Positions 40,263 through 48,464 of a DNA stretch of 64,000 nucleotides are shown in pieces (the stretch's first letter is position 1; every line of letters starts with the position of its first letter). Under the pieces are notes generated by a model. The model worked only from the letters and a program-made list of their open reading frames with translations, was not told where the DNA came from and did no database searches. A program made the translations under genes and the position numbers. Origin of the DNA: Nitrospiraceae bacterium (GTDB taxonomy: Bacteria > Nitrospirota > Nitrospiria > Nitrospirales > Nitrospiraceae); the NCBI GenBank assembly GCA_009692155.1, contig SHZW01000001.1, positions 175,646 through 239,645 on the forward strand. Direction: 5' to 3'.

Positions 40263-40286
40263 GAAAAAAAATACCATATATTGTGG
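40240..40286 (-). promoter_or_regulatory. Pair of NrdR-box-like sites over the nrdJ promoter
   Basis: Against the NrdR consensus ACACWATATATWGTGT, box 1 (40271-40286, CCACAATATATGGTAT) matches 13 of 16 and box 2 (40240-40255, GCACTATATTTGGGCC) about 10 of 16. Their starts are 31 bp apart, three helical turns, as is typical of NrdR box pairs. Box 2 lies in the -35/-10 spacer, a repressing position. NrdR is the known nucleotide-sensing repressor of reductase genes. Confidence 0.6.
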
Positions 40287-40423
40287 TTTTCGTGTGGATA
40301 GCTCGAAAAAGCTGTGAATATCGCAAACTCCGCTATGGGAGAAGGAAGGCTCACGCTTTCGGCCGTCTTATTAACAGAAACGGGGTGTTGATTTGAGGTG
40401 GATTGCGAAGAGAAGAGAAAAAC

Positions 40424-40807
40424 CTACCGCCTGAGGGTCGAGACAAGCTGCCCAAGCTTTACGGTCGCCTCTTCGACACCTTCGACAGGGATAAACCTGG
40501 ATGCGACGCCAACCACGACGACTTTCTGCTCCAGCACACGGGACTCGAACAGGCAGAAGAGACCGAAGTTGCGCCGCTGGGTATATTTCTGCAGCACCAG
40601 CTCGATGAGTTTCGTTCCCTGGGTCGCGTAGAGGCTCTGCATCATCGCGCGCTCCTGCCCTGAGAGCGATTGGTCCATCCGCGTGACGGCCAGTCCGAGT
40701 TGCACTTGAAGAAACGTCCCGTACTCCCGCGAGGTCGGATTGGTCAGCGCCAGGGCGACGCAGATCCCCAATACGCCTGCCAGAATGGCGAGATTCCTAT
40801 TACTCAC
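40424..40807 (-). CDS. Small membrane-anchored protein, DUF4359-like
   Basis: A 127-residue protein with one N-terminal membrane helix ('NRNLAILAGVLGICVALALTNP') followed directly by 'TSREYGTFLQVQL', a basic/aromatic segment 'YTQRRNFGLFCLFESRVLEQ' and a final 'VVVVGVASRFIPVEG' strand. This order (helix, TNP, then N-x-G-L-F-S) resembles DUF4359 proteins, whose function is unknown. GTG at 40807 is preferred with GGAGG 11 bases upstream; the frame is open back to 40849. It is isolated between the nrdJ control region and a divergent gene. Confidence 0.6.
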   Translation of the reverse strand: MSNRNLAILAGVLGICVALALTNPTSREYGTFLQVQLGLAVTRMDQSLSGQERAMMQSLYATQGTKLIELVLQKYTQRRNFGLFCLFESRVLEQKVVVVGVASRFIPVEGVEEATVKLGQLVSTLRR

Positions 40808-40886
40808 GACGCGCTCTTCCTCCGCATGACGGACGGCCCGGCGCATCACTCATCATGCCGCCCGACCTGGATCGAGTCAAGGCGCG

Positions 40887-40915
40887 TTGACAATTCATCG
40901 TCAGTCGCCTATCGT
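40887..40915 (+). promoter_or_regulatory. Sigma-70-like promoter upstream of the 40961 gene
   Basis: A consensus -35 TTGACA (40887-40892) and TATCGT (40910-40915) are 17 bp apart, 45 bases before the ATG at 40961. Confidence 0.5.
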
Positions 40916-40960
40916 GCGCGCAACGATCCTGGCGCATCGAACCAATGAGGAGGAGAAGCC

Positions 40961-41251
40961 ATGTACGTCTGGAGCAAGAAAATCGTCCTGGGACTGCTGG
41001 CTGCCTTTGTCATACTGATCGGAGTCTTCTTTCTGGAAAGCCCCGGCGCCGCTTCCAGCCATCTCAAGAGCCACACGACGTTCTGGATCACCCTGAACTA
41101 CGCCGGCCTCGTCATCTGGCTGTTCGTCTGGATGATCGACCAGGCCGCCGTGCGGGGGAAAAACGTCTGGCTGTGGCTGGTTCCATTTTTGCTCGCTCCC
41201 CTGCCCACGCTCGTCGGATACATTCTGTACCTGCAGCGCAAGGCGGCCTAG
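40961..41251 (+). CDS. Small integral membrane protein
   Basis: A 96-residue protein with three hydrophobic segments (about 8-27, 43-61 and 70-90), separated by 'ESPGAASSHLKSHTT' and 'DQAAVRGKNV'. The C-terminus 'YLQRKAA' is basic and probably cytoplasmic. No conserved family was recognised, and no catalytic motif is visible. The ATG has an excellent GGAGGAG site and its own consensus-like promoter, so expression is likely. It converges on ampG with only two bases between the stops. Confidence 0.65.
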   Translation: MYVWSKKIVLGLLAAFVILIGVFFLESPGAASSHLKSHTTFWITLNYAGLVIWLFVWMIDQAAVRGKNVWLWLVPFLLAPLPTLVGYILYLQRKAA

Positions 41252-41253
41252 CT

Positions 41254-42531
41254 TCACGGAATTCCCACAGGCCCGTCGCGGCCGAGGTGCGCGCGCAACC
41301 GCCAGACAACCCACAGACCCGGCAGCGACGCCAGAACCGTCACAAAGAAAAACGCCCCCCAATCCAGGGCTTCAACCAGCTTCGCCGCAGGCACGCCGAG
41401 CCAGATACGGTTGAGCGACTCCAGGGACGTGAGAAGCGCAAACTGCGTCGCCGTAAACCGGTGGTCGCAGAGCGACATGACCAGGGCCACGAACGCGGCG
41501 GTGCCCATCCCTCCGGCCAGATTTTCAATCACCACCGTGGCAATCAGCATCTCGTACTGCTTGCCGGTCAACGCAAGAGCGACGAATGCCAGATTTGAGA
41601 GAGCCTGCCCCACGCCAAACACCAGCAGCGATGTCGCCAAATTCCACCGCATCATGGCCACCCCGCCGATCATGGCTCCGAGAATCGTCGCGCCCAGACC
41701 GATCCCGCGCGCCAGTCCCACGTCCGTTTTCTCGAATCCCAGGCCCTGGATAAGAAACGGTGTCGTGAGGGAGGCTGCAAACGCATCCCCAAGTTTGTAG
41801 AGCAGAAGCAGTCCGATCAGCGCAACGGCCAGCGGACGGGAAAAAAATTCAGCCAGCGGCCCCCACACGGCTTCAGCCATGGTGGCGGGAATAGCGGACG
41901 GCGCGGACGGCTCCGAACAGATGAGAATCGTCACCAGGCCGATCATCATCAAGCCGGCCATGGCGAAATAGGCGCTCGACCACCCGAACGAATGCGCGAT
42001 AAATAATGCGGCTGATCCTGCCGCAAGCAGCGCCACCCGATAGCCGGCCACCCAGATTGCCGCGCCAAGACCTCGTTCAGAAGGAGCCAGGAGATCCGTC
42101 CGATAGGCATCGAACACGATGTCCTGCGAAGCGGACAGAAACGCCACGAGCAGCGCCAACGCACCCACCATCGGCAGCGCGTCTCGAGGGCTGGTCAACG
42201 CCATGGCCGCCACCCCCGCCATCAGCCCCGCCTGCGTCACCAGCATCCAGCCCCGCCTCCGCCCAAGCCAGGGCGGGACGAGCCGATCCATGAACGGAGC
42301 CCACAGAAATTTCAGCGCGTAGGGCAGGCCGACCAGTCCAAACCAGCCGATCGTCGACAGATCGACGCCTTCATCCGTGAGCCACGCTTGCAAGGTCCCG
42401 GCCGTGAGCGCCAGCGGGAGCCCCGAGGCAAACCCCAGCGGCAGCATGACGCCGATGCGACGGTTGTGGAGGAACGCCGGCACAGAGGATGGTTTCACTC
42501 GATCTGCATCAGGCAGGCCATTAACCCGCAT
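41254..42531 (-). CDS. ampG: AmpG-family muropeptide MFS permease
   Basis: A 425-residue major-facilitator transporter with twelve predicted helices. The N-terminal half has the AmpG signature 'GFASGLPLALTAGTLQAWLTDEG' pattern and 'LPYALKFLWAPFMDR', typical of permeases that import anhydro-muropeptides for cell-wall recycling. Later segments 'SASQDIVFDAYRTDLL' and 'QYEMLIATVVIENLAGGMGTAAFVAL' pattern also fit AmpG. No beta-lactamase or other recycling gene is adjacent. It faces the small membrane gene tail-to-tail and follows an exported hypothetical gene by 17 bases, so those two may share a transcript. Confidence 0.88.
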   Translation of the reverse strand: MRVNGLPDADRVKPSSVPAFLHNRRIGVMLPLGFASGLPLALTAGTLQAWLTDEGVDLSTIGWFGLVGLPYALKFLWAPFMDRLVPPWLGRRRGWMLVTQAGLMAGVAAMALTSPRDALPMVGALALLVAFLSASQDIVFDAYRTDLLAPSERGLGAAIWVAGYRVALLAAGSAALFIAHSFGWSSAYFAMAGLMMIGLVTILICSEPSAPSAIPATMAEAVWGPLAEFFSRPLAVALIGLLLLYKLGDAFAASLTTPFLIQGLGFEKTDVGLARGIGLGATILGAMIGGVAMMRWNLATSLLVFGVGQALSNLAFVALALTGKQYEMLIATVVIENLAGGMGTAAFVALVMSLCDHRFTATQFALLTSLESLNRIWLGVPAAKLVEALDWGAFFFVTVLASLPGLWVVWRLRAHLGRDGPVGIP

Positions 42532-42548
42532 TGTTCATGCCGGTTAAC

Positions 42549-42956
42549 TCAGCACGACTGGCCGTTGAAGGTGCAGGGCTTGTAGCGGGACAGATCGAAT
42601 TCGATGTTCTCCTGGTAGACCTGCTCGTTGCCGTTCACGCCGTCCCGTTCCGGATCGTTCCACATCGTGTGGTTCCACCAATAAAACAGCGGCTGCGGCT
42701 CGGTATAGTAGACCGGATTTCCATAGTTGCTGCGTGTATATTCGACCACCGACCGGCCGGTGATGTAATCCACCACGCCGTTGCCTTTCAGCGAATAGAC
42801 GATGATGAACAGCCGGGACTCGTGGTCGTAAATCTCGTCCATGCGCAGGCTGGTGTCCGGTTCAACGGGCAGGCTTTCCTTCGACAAGGCGGCAGGCACA
42901 CTCAGCGACGACAGCAGCAGACAGGCACAGACGCACCAAATTCTTGCGATCACCAT
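42549..42956 (-). CDS. Exported hypothetical protein
   Basis: A 135-residue protein with a probable signal peptide (MVIARIWCVCACLLLSSLSV, cleavage near 'PAALS'). The mature part contains 'DHESRLFIIVYSLKGNGVVDYI', 'YYTEPQPLFYWWNHTMWNDPE' and ends 'KPCTFNGQSC', with two closely spaced cysteines. No family was recognised. Starts at 42956 or 43004 are both possible; the second has GGAGG at a long 12-base spacing and would lengthen the n-region. Its upstream region is shared with the divergent mtaB promoter. Confidence 0.6.
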   Translation of the reverse strand: MVIARIWCVCACLLLSSLSVPAALSKESLPVEPDTSLRMDEIYDHESRLFIIVYSLKGNGVVDYITGRSVVEYTRSNYGNPVYYTEPQPLFYWWNHTMWNDPERDGVNGNEQVYQENIEFDLSRYKPCTFNGQSC

Positions 42957-43021
42957 CCGTGCACCCCACGCATGACCGGCAAGACACGTCGAAACGGAAC
43001 GCATCTTAACATAGCGCCTCC

Positions 43022-43051
43022 TTGCCGTCCACGTGCTCTCCTCCCTATAAT
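43022..43051 (+). promoter_or_regulatory. Sigma-70-like promoter of mtaB, probably leaderless
   Basis: TTGCCG (43022-43027) and a perfect TATAAT (43046-43051) are 18 bp apart. The mtaB ATG at 43057 begins six bases after the -10 box, where the transcript itself should start. There is no Shine-Dalgarno sequence. Confidence 0.6.
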
Positions 43052-43056
43052 GCATC

Positions 43057-44367
43057 ATGATGACCGGACGACCACGCGCTTCCCTCCATACGCTCGGCTG
43101 CCGCCTGAATCAGGCAGAGACGGCGCTGCTCGCCGACCGTTTGCAGCAAGACGGGTACCAGATTGTGGACTACGGCCGCCCGACCGATCTGCTGGTCCTC
43201 AACACCTGTTCGGTCACCGACGAAGCGGAACGCATGTGCCGCTACGAAATTCGGCGGACGCTTCGACATTCGCCCCAGGCCTTCGTGGCCGTGACCGGCT
43301 GCTACGCCCAGACCGGCGTCGAGGCCCTGCAGCAGGTGCCCGGCATTGACCTGATTGTCGGCAACCGGCATAAAATGTCGCTGCCCGCTCATGTGCCGTC
43401 GCCATCGGCGCTCAGGAAACGGCCCGCTCCATCCCTGCTGCACACAAAGACGCTCGACCGTGATGATTTCGTGCTGGACGGCGCCGGCGACTGCGACTCG
43501 AAGCGCGCCAACCTCAAGATCCAGGACGGCTGCAACTTCATGTGCTCGTTCTGCCTGATTCCGTTTGCCCGCGGGCATGAGCGGAGCCGCCGGATAGACG
43601 ATACCATCCGCGAAGCGGAAGCGCTCGTGGCGCGCGGGCACCGTGAACTGGTCCTGACCGGCGTGAACATCGGCCGGTACACGCAGGGCGGCAGCTCTCT
43701 GCTCGACCTGATTCAGCGTCTCGAACACATCGCGGGGCTCGAACGAATCAGAATCTCTTCCATCGAGCCGACGACAGTTCCGGACGATCTCCTGGAATAC
43801 ATGGCCGCCTCGACCAAGCTCTGCCGGCATTTGCACCTCCCCTTGCAAAGCGGAGACGACGGAATTCTTCGCGCCATGAACCGGCGCTACACCGTGCGGG
43901 ACTACGCGGTATTCGTCGAACAGGCGATGCGGACGGTTCCCGGCCTGGGGCTCGGCACCGACGTCCTGGTCGGCTTTCCTGGCGAAGGCGACGCCCAGTT
44001 TGCCAATACCCTCACGGCAGCGACCGACCTGCCCTTTTCGTATCTCCACGTGTTTTCCTATTCGAAGCGGCCCGGTACTGCCGCCGTTCGCATGGCGGAC
44101 GCGGTTCCGCCCGCAACGGTCAAAGCGCGCAGCCGGACGCTCGCGGAACTGTCGCGCGCCAGGCGCATGGCATTTTATCAACGCTACGTCGGCAGCACGG
44201 TCGATGTCCTGTTTGAAACGAAAGACGACGCGGGACGCTGGACCGGCCTCACGGGCAATTACATGCGCGTCGGCGTGACGTCCGGCAACGATCTCGCCAA
44301 TTCGCTCAGACGTGTCGCCATCGAGGGAATAATGGACGGCCTCGCCGTCGGAGAGGTACTGCCATGA
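43057..44367 (+). CDS. mtaB: tRNA t6A37 methylthiotransferase MtaB
   Basis: MtaB is a radical-SAM enzyme that converts t6A to ms2t6A at position 37 of tRNAs. The 436-residue protein has an N-terminal UPF0004 domain ('TLGCRLNQAETALLADRL' with cysteines for the auxiliary iron-sulfur cluster, 'NTCSVTDEAERMCRY', 'TGCYAQ'), the radical-SAM motif 'CNFMCSFC' and a C-terminal TRAM-like region. 'TLGCRLNQAE' distinguishes MtaB from MiaB ('TFGCQMNEYD'), whose gene lies two genes downstream. Two tandem ATGs (43057, 43060) follow closely after the -10 box. Confidence 0.93.
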   Translation: MMTGRPRASLHTLGCRLNQAETALLADRLQQDGYQIVDYGRPTDLLVLNTCSVTDEAERMCRYEIRRTLRHSPQAFVAVTGCYAQTGVEALQQVPGIDLIVGNRHKMSLPAHVPSPSALRKRPAPSLLHTKTLDRDDFVLDGAGDCDSKRANLKIQDGCNFMCSFCLIPFARGHERSRRIDDTIREAEALVARGHRELVLTGVNIGRYTQGGSSLLDLIQRLEHIAGLERIRISSIEPTTVPDDLLEYMAASTKLCRHLHLPLQSGDDGILRAMNRRYTVRDYAVFVEQAMRTVPGLGLGTDVLVGFPGEGDAQFANTLTAATDLPFSYLHVFSYSKRPGTAAVRMADAVPPATVKARSRTLAELSRARRMAFYQRYVGSTVDVLFETKDDAGRWTGLTGNYMRVGVTSGNDLANSLRRVAIEGIMDGLAVGEVLP

Positions 44368-44756
44368 GAACCCTGTTGATTTCAGTTCATCCTGCGCGCG
44401 CCGCGTGGCTGGCGCTGGCCTTGTGCGTGACGCTCGGCGCCGCAGCCTGCGGAATCGGCGGGCCTCCTCCACCCGTTGATGGTCCGTTCGACGGGATCTG
44501 GACCAGCGCGCATCTGGGCTACGACTTTATGATCGACGGCAGCCAGGGCAAGGCGATCAGCTCAAGCCGGGCGACGATTCACAAAGACGACCAGGTGTTT
44601 CACATGATGGCGCTCGACGACGATATGCGCTTCAGCGGGAAACAGTTATTGTCGGACGGTACCTGGCACGAATTCGTCGGTGAACTGAAAGCCGACGGCA
44701 AGATTTATTGCAACGACGGAACATCCTCCTGGATCCTGGAGCGGAAGTCACAATGA
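44364..44756 (+). CDS. Small predicted lipoprotein
   Basis: A 130-residue protein with a signal peptide and lipobox 'GAAAC' (about residues 28-32), followed by a Gly/Pro-rich linker. The mature part 'FDGIWTSAHLGYDFMIDGSQGKAI' pattern continues into alternating strands, suggesting a small lipocalin- or META-like beta domain; this is inference. It overlaps mtaB upstream and miaB downstream by four bases each (ATGA), so translation is coupled on both sides even though a role in tRNA modification is not evident. Confidence 0.65.
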   Translation: MRTLLISVHPARAAWLALALCVTLGAAACGIGGPPPPVDGPFDGIWTSAHLGYDFMIDGSQGKAISSSRATIHKDDQVFHMMALDDDMRFSGKQLLSDGTWHEFVGELKADGKIYCNDGTSSWILERKSQ

Positions 44757-46150
44757 ATCTCGTCACGATCGATCGCGCCTACCGCGTGCACATCGAAACC
44801 TTCGGCTGCCAGATGAACGAGTACGACACCGAACTGGTGCGCTCGCTCTTAAAGGCCCGCGGATTCACCTTCACCGAGGACCGCGAGCGGGCCGATGTCG
44901 TCCTGATGAACACCTGCGCGATTCGTGAGAATGCCCATAGCAAGGTGTATGGCCACCTGGCCGAGTTGAAAGCCCTCAAGCGGCAGCGTCATCTCGTCGT
45001 CGGCGTGCTGGGCTGCATGGCGCAGAATCTCAAGGAAGAACTGACGGAAACCGAACCGCTCGTGGACGTGCTGGCCGGTCCGGATTCGTACCGGCGCCTG
45101 CCCGACCTGCTTCTGCAGGCGATCGAAGTCCAGGAACAGGGCCTGAAACAACGGGGCATGGCCGTCGAGCTGTCGGAATACGAAACCTACGACGACATTC
45201 TCCCCGAGCGGACCGACGGCGTGAATGCCTGGCTCGCCGTCATGCGCGGATGCGACAACTTTTGCAGCTTCTGCGTCGTCCCCTACACGCGCGGGCGCGA
45301 GCGGTCGCGCGATCCGCAGGGCATCATCCGTGAAACGGAGCACTTGGTTGCGCAGGGGCACAAGCAGGTCACGCTGCTTGGGCAAAACGTCAACTCCTAT
45401 CAATTTGACGCACGGGAAGGGGCGCGTCTTGGCGCGCCTGGGGCGGGAGGGTGTGATTGGGACTTTGCACGCTTGATCACGGCGGTCGCCGACGTGCCCG
45501 GCATCGAGCGGGTCCGGTTCACCTCGCCGCATCCCAAGGATTTCCCGCCGGCGCTACTGGACGCCGTCGCCGGCCATCCGAAAATCTGCAAGCACATCCA
45601 CCTGCCTCTTCAATCGGGCAACGACCGGATCCTGGACCTGATGGGCCGATCCTACACTCGAACCGAATACCTGGACCTTGTCGACGGCATCCGAAAGCGC
45701 AACGCCGAGATTGCTTTGACCACCGATATCATCTGCGGCTTTTGCAGCGAGACGGAGGAGGAATTTCTGGACACCTACCGGGTCGTTCAGGATGTCGGCT
45801 TCCATGCGGCATACGTCTTCAAGTACTCCGAGCGAAAGCACACGATCGCCGCCAGGAAATACCCAGATGACGTGTCGGAGGCGATCAAGTCAGACCGGGT
45901 CGTCAGGATCGTCGACATGCAGACAGGAATCGCGTTCCGGATCAATCAGGAGATGATCGGCCGGACCATCGCAACGATGGTGGAAGGCGATGCAAAAAGA
46001 TCATCGTCCCAGTGGAAAGGACGGGCCGACAACAGCCTCACTGTTGTATGGGAAAAAGACGGATCCCGCGCCAGGCCCGGCGATCTCGTTCCGATCACCG
46101 TGTCCCGCGCCTCGGTCACCACCCTGTTTGGAACAGAAGCGCCGGCCTGA
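44753..46150 (+). CDS. miaB: tRNA i6A37 methylthiotransferase MiaB
   Basis: MiaB adds the 2-methylthio group to isopentenyladenosine-37 in tRNAs that read codons starting with U. The 465-residue protein shows 'ETFGCQMNEYDTELV', 'NTCAIRENAHSKVYG', 'GCMAQ', the radical-SAM motif 'CDNFCSFC' within 'MRGCDNFCSFCVVPYTRGRE' and a C-terminal TRAM domain. ATG at 44753 overlaps the stop of the lipoprotein gene; longer in-frame starts are rejected because the first MiaB strand begins here. Residues around 240 ('REGARLGAPGAGGCDWD') form an insertion rich in glycine. The miaA gene needed to make the substrate is not in the window. Confidence 0.95.
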   Translation: MNLVTIDRAYRVHIETFGCQMNEYDTELVRSLLKARGFTFTEDRERADVVLMNTCAIRENAHSKVYGHLAELKALKRQRHLVVGVLGCMAQNLKEELTETEPLVDVLAGPDSYRRLPDLLLQAIEVQEQGLKQRGMAVELSEYETYDDILPERTDGVNAWLAVMRGCDNFCSFCVVPYTRGRERSRDPQGIIRETEHLVAQGHKQVTLLGQNVNSYQFDAREGARLGAPGAGGCDWDFARLITAVADVPGIERVRFTSPHPKDFPPALLDAVAGHPKICKHIHLPLQSGNDRILDLMGRSYTRTEYLDLVDGIRKRNAEIALTTDIICGFCSETEEEFLDTYRVVQDVGFHAAYVFKYSERKHTIAARKYPDDVSEAIKSDRVVRIVDMQTGIAFRINQEMIGRTIATMVEGDAKRSSSQWKGRADNSLTVVWEKDGSRARPGDLVPITVSRASVTTLFGTEAPA

Positions 46151-46157
46151 CCAGTCG

Positions 46158-47012
46158 TCAGTAACGGCGCAGGGCCGGCCTCGGAAGATTCCATAACGTC
46201 AGACGGATCGCCTGCCACAGTTCATCCAGCGTCTCGCTCAAATCAGGCGCCGATTTCGCGACCAGTTTAACCGCCAGGCCCGGCACAGCCGGCTCCGACA
46301 CTCCGCCCAGCACAGCACCAGGCCGTGCTTCGAGAATCGTCGCAAGCTGCGCGTCCAGTTGTTTCCATCGCGCGGCATCCACGCTATCGCCGATCAGATA
46401 GAGCGAGCCGACATAATCCCACGCCGCCGCCCTCCCAACACCGTGAACGGATGGAGCCAGGGCATAGCGTTCCAGCACCGACTGCCCCGACGCGGTCACA
46501 ATCCTGATTTCGTTCTCCAGGCTCGTGAACGCCCATCTCTCGCCACGCGCAACTCGCCCGGACGCAATCGCATCCCAGAGCAGCACCGTCGCGCCCGGAG
46601 CCAGCGTCACGTGAATGGTCTGCCGGAACCGCGAGCCGGCGAACGGAATCGTCACGTCGGGAATCCATTCGACAATCGCGCCCGGCCCAACAGTCAGTTC
46701 GGCCGTCTGCACAGCAGTCTCGCCAAGCGACCGGTAGACACGATTGGCGGAGGGGGTTGAAAAGAGTACGTGCGCATCGGGACCGAGCGTCGCCCGGACG
46801 GACAGCCGGTCGCCACCGACCAGCCCGCCGGAAGGATTCAGCAGCGGCGTGTAGGTGCAGGCGCTGTCGTCGAGCTGAATAGGCGGAGAGAAATGCCAGG
46901 GACTGCAGCAGCGGGACTGTGTCAGGACGGTTCGATTACCCTGCCGAACGTAGTTCAGAGCCAGGTCGCCGACCCGGCCGACATCGGCCGTCTCCGTGAC
47001 AGCGTGCGTCAT
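46158..47012 (-). CDS. ureD: Urease accessory protein UreD
   Basis: UreD is the scaffold on which UreF and UreG load nickel into apo-urease. The 284-residue protein contains 'YTPLLNPSGGLVGGDRLSV' and 'VEWIPDVTIPFAGSRFRQ', which are the most conserved UreD segments. It is the last gene of the ureABCFGD group. The ATG at 47012 follows the ureG stop by one base; a GTG at 47024 inside ureG is an alternative. The stop lies seven bases from the convergent miaB stop, with no terminator between. Confidence 0.93.
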   Translation of the reverse strand: MTHAVTETADVGRVGDLALNYVRQGNRTVLTQSRCCSPWHFSPPIQLDDSACTYTPLLNPSGGLVGGDRLSVRATLGPDAHVLFSTPSANRVYRSLGETAVQTAELTVGPGAIVEWIPDVTIPFAGSRFRQTIHVTLAPGATVLLWDAIASGRVARGERWAFTSLENEIRIVTASGQSVLERYALAPSVHGVGRAAAWDYVGSLYLIGDSVDAARWKQLDAQLATILEARPGAVLGGVSEPAVPGLAVKLVAKSAPDLSETLDELWQAIRLTLWNLPRPALRRY

Positions 47013-47013
47013 G

Positions 47014-47688
47014 TCACGCGCCACGCTTCACACCGCACGCGACGAACTGTTCCACCCACTCGACGACGCGATCCAGTCCCTCGCCGCTGTGGAGGTTTGT
47101 AAAGATAAACGGCAGGTCGCCACGCATCTTCCTGCTGTCCCGATCCATGACGGCCAGGTCGGCCCCGACGTGCGGCGCCAGGTCGATCTTATTGATGACC
47201 AGCAGATCCGAGCGCGTGATGCCGGGCCCGCCCTTGCGGGGAATCTTGTCGCCCGCCGCCACGTCGATCACATAGATGACCTTGTCGGCAAGTTCGGGGC
47301 TGAACGTCGCAGCCAGATTATCGCCTCCGCTCTCGACGAACATCAGTTCGGCGCCGGGATGGCGTTTCAGCAAATCATCCAGCGCTTCCTGATTGTGCGA
47401 GGCATCCTCACGAATCGCCGTGTGCGGGCAGCCGCCCGTCTCCACCCCGACGATCCGATCCGGCGCAAGCACGCCGCGTCGCGTCAGGAATTCGGCATCC
47501 TCCTTCGTAAAGATGTCGTTGGTGACGACGGCAATGCTGTACCGATCACGTAATTTCAGGCACAAGGCCTCGACCAGGGCGGTTTTTCCGGAACCGACCG
47601 GACCGCCGATGCCGATGACCGGGACGCCCCGCGTGCGAGCTTTCGTCGGGTGCCCGCCTCCGCCCAGATGTTCATCGCCACGATGCAT
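47014..47688 (-). CDS. ureG: Urease accessory GTPase UreG
   Basis: UreG hydrolyses GTP to deliver nickel to urease. The 224-residue SIMIBI GTPase shows the P-loop '[17 protein letters not shown]', '[15 protein letters not shown]', the nickel-binding Cys-Pro-His in '[17 protein letters not shown]', '[14 protein letters not shown]' and 'VINKIDLAP'. The N-terminus '[13 protein letters not shown]' has three histidines, a weak version of the His-rich tail seen in some UreG proteins; this matters because no ureE (the usual nickel-delivery protein) is present. Between ureF and ureG lies a heptamer array (47703-47774). Confidence 0.96.
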   Translation of the reverse strand: MHRGDEHLGGGGHPTKARTRGVPVIGIGGPVGSGKTALVEALCLKLRDRYSIAVVTNDIFTKEDAEFLTRRGVLAPDRIVGVETGGCPHTAIREDASHNQEALDDLLKRHPGAELMFVESGGDNLAATFSPELADKVIYVIDVAAGDKIPRKGGPGITRSDLLVINKIDLAPHVGADLAVMDRDSRKMRGDLPFIFTNLHSGEGLDRVVEWVEQFVACGVKRGA

Positions 47689-47702
47689 GAATACAGAAAA
47701 GA

Positions 47703-47774
47703 GCCTATGGCTTATGGCCAAGAGCCGGCTCTTCCTCCTCTTTCCTGCTATACGCCATAAGCTATATGCTCTTC
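47703..47774. repeat. Inverted heptamer array between ureF and ureG (R8)
   Basis: Units GCCTATG, GCTTATG, GCCAAGA and GCCGGCT (47703-47730) face GCTATAC, GCCATAA, GCTATAT and GCTCTTC (47747-47774). Pairing is partial, for example GCTTATGGC with GCCATAAGC. The right end covers the ureF stop. Confidence 0.75.
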
Positions 47775-48459
47775 ACGACCGGAAGAGCCGGGATTCCAGG
47801 CGGCTGTGCCGCATGGCATAGATATCTTGAATGGGCGACCAGGACGTCATCGTCATATCCGGCTGCACCTGCCCGCTCAACTCCGCAATCAGCGACATCC
47901 ATCCATCCAGCAAACGCTGCCCCTCGCGCTGACCGATCGGCAGCAGCTTGAGTGCGGCAGACATCAAACCGGTGGCCACCTGATAGAGATACCCCGCCAC
48001 GGCATCCTCCCGACTCCATCCTGCTGCAGTCAGCGTAAGCCCCAGACTCATAGCCAGGTGGCAGGGCGTCCGTTCCGCTTCAACCGCAGCAAGAAAATCT
48101 TGCAGGAGTGAGCATTCCTCAATTTGTTCGGCTGCGATCCGGATAATCTGCCGCCCCATCTGACGGCTGGCCTGCCGAGACTCCCGGCCAGTTTTCATCG
48201 CATCCAATTCACGATCTGCATCGAACGCAATCTGGAGCGCCTGCTTCAACATTGCGTCATGGGCCAATCCAACCGCCACTGCCTCGCGCCGGCCCATTCC
48301 ATTCAGCAGCAAATCCTCGACGTACCTCGAAAGATCCTCCGCGTTGCGAACCGCTTCGCCCTGTACCGCCGCCTCCAGCCCGGACGAGTAGGCAAACCCG
48401 CCGGACGGAAAGAAGCTGTCCACAAACCGGAGTCCCTGTATCAATGCCAACTGGTTCAT
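47773..48459 (-). CDS. ureF: Urease accessory protein UreF
   Basis: UreF couples UreD to UreG and controls GTP hydrolysis during nickel insertion. The 228-residue, all-helical protein begins 'LIQGLRFVDSFFPSGGFAYSSGLE', close to the classical UreF start ('FPxGxFxYSHGLE'). The histidine of that motif is replaced by serine here. The ATG at 48459 lies five bases after the ureC stop without a ribosome site, so coupling to ureC is likely. An open frame extends 54 codons further into ureC but lacks homology. Confidence 0.92.
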   Translation of the reverse strand: MNQLALIQGLRFVDSFFPSGGFAYSSGLEAAVQGEAVRNAEDLSRYVEDLLLNGMGRREAVAVGLAHDAMLKQALQIAFDADRELDAMKTGRESRQASRQMGRQIIRIAAEQIEECSLLQDFLAAVEAERTPCHLAMSLGLTLTAAGWSREDAVAGYLYQVATGLMSAALKLLPIGQREGQRLLDGWMSLIAELSGQVQPDMTMTSWSPIQDIYAMRHSRLESRLFRS

Positions 48460-48464
48460 GTCTT

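Noticed and set aside
39967..40423. Possible cobalamin riboswitch before the B12-dependent reductase
   Set aside because: The conserved B12 box and core were not found on the nrdJ strand. The structured leader here is different.
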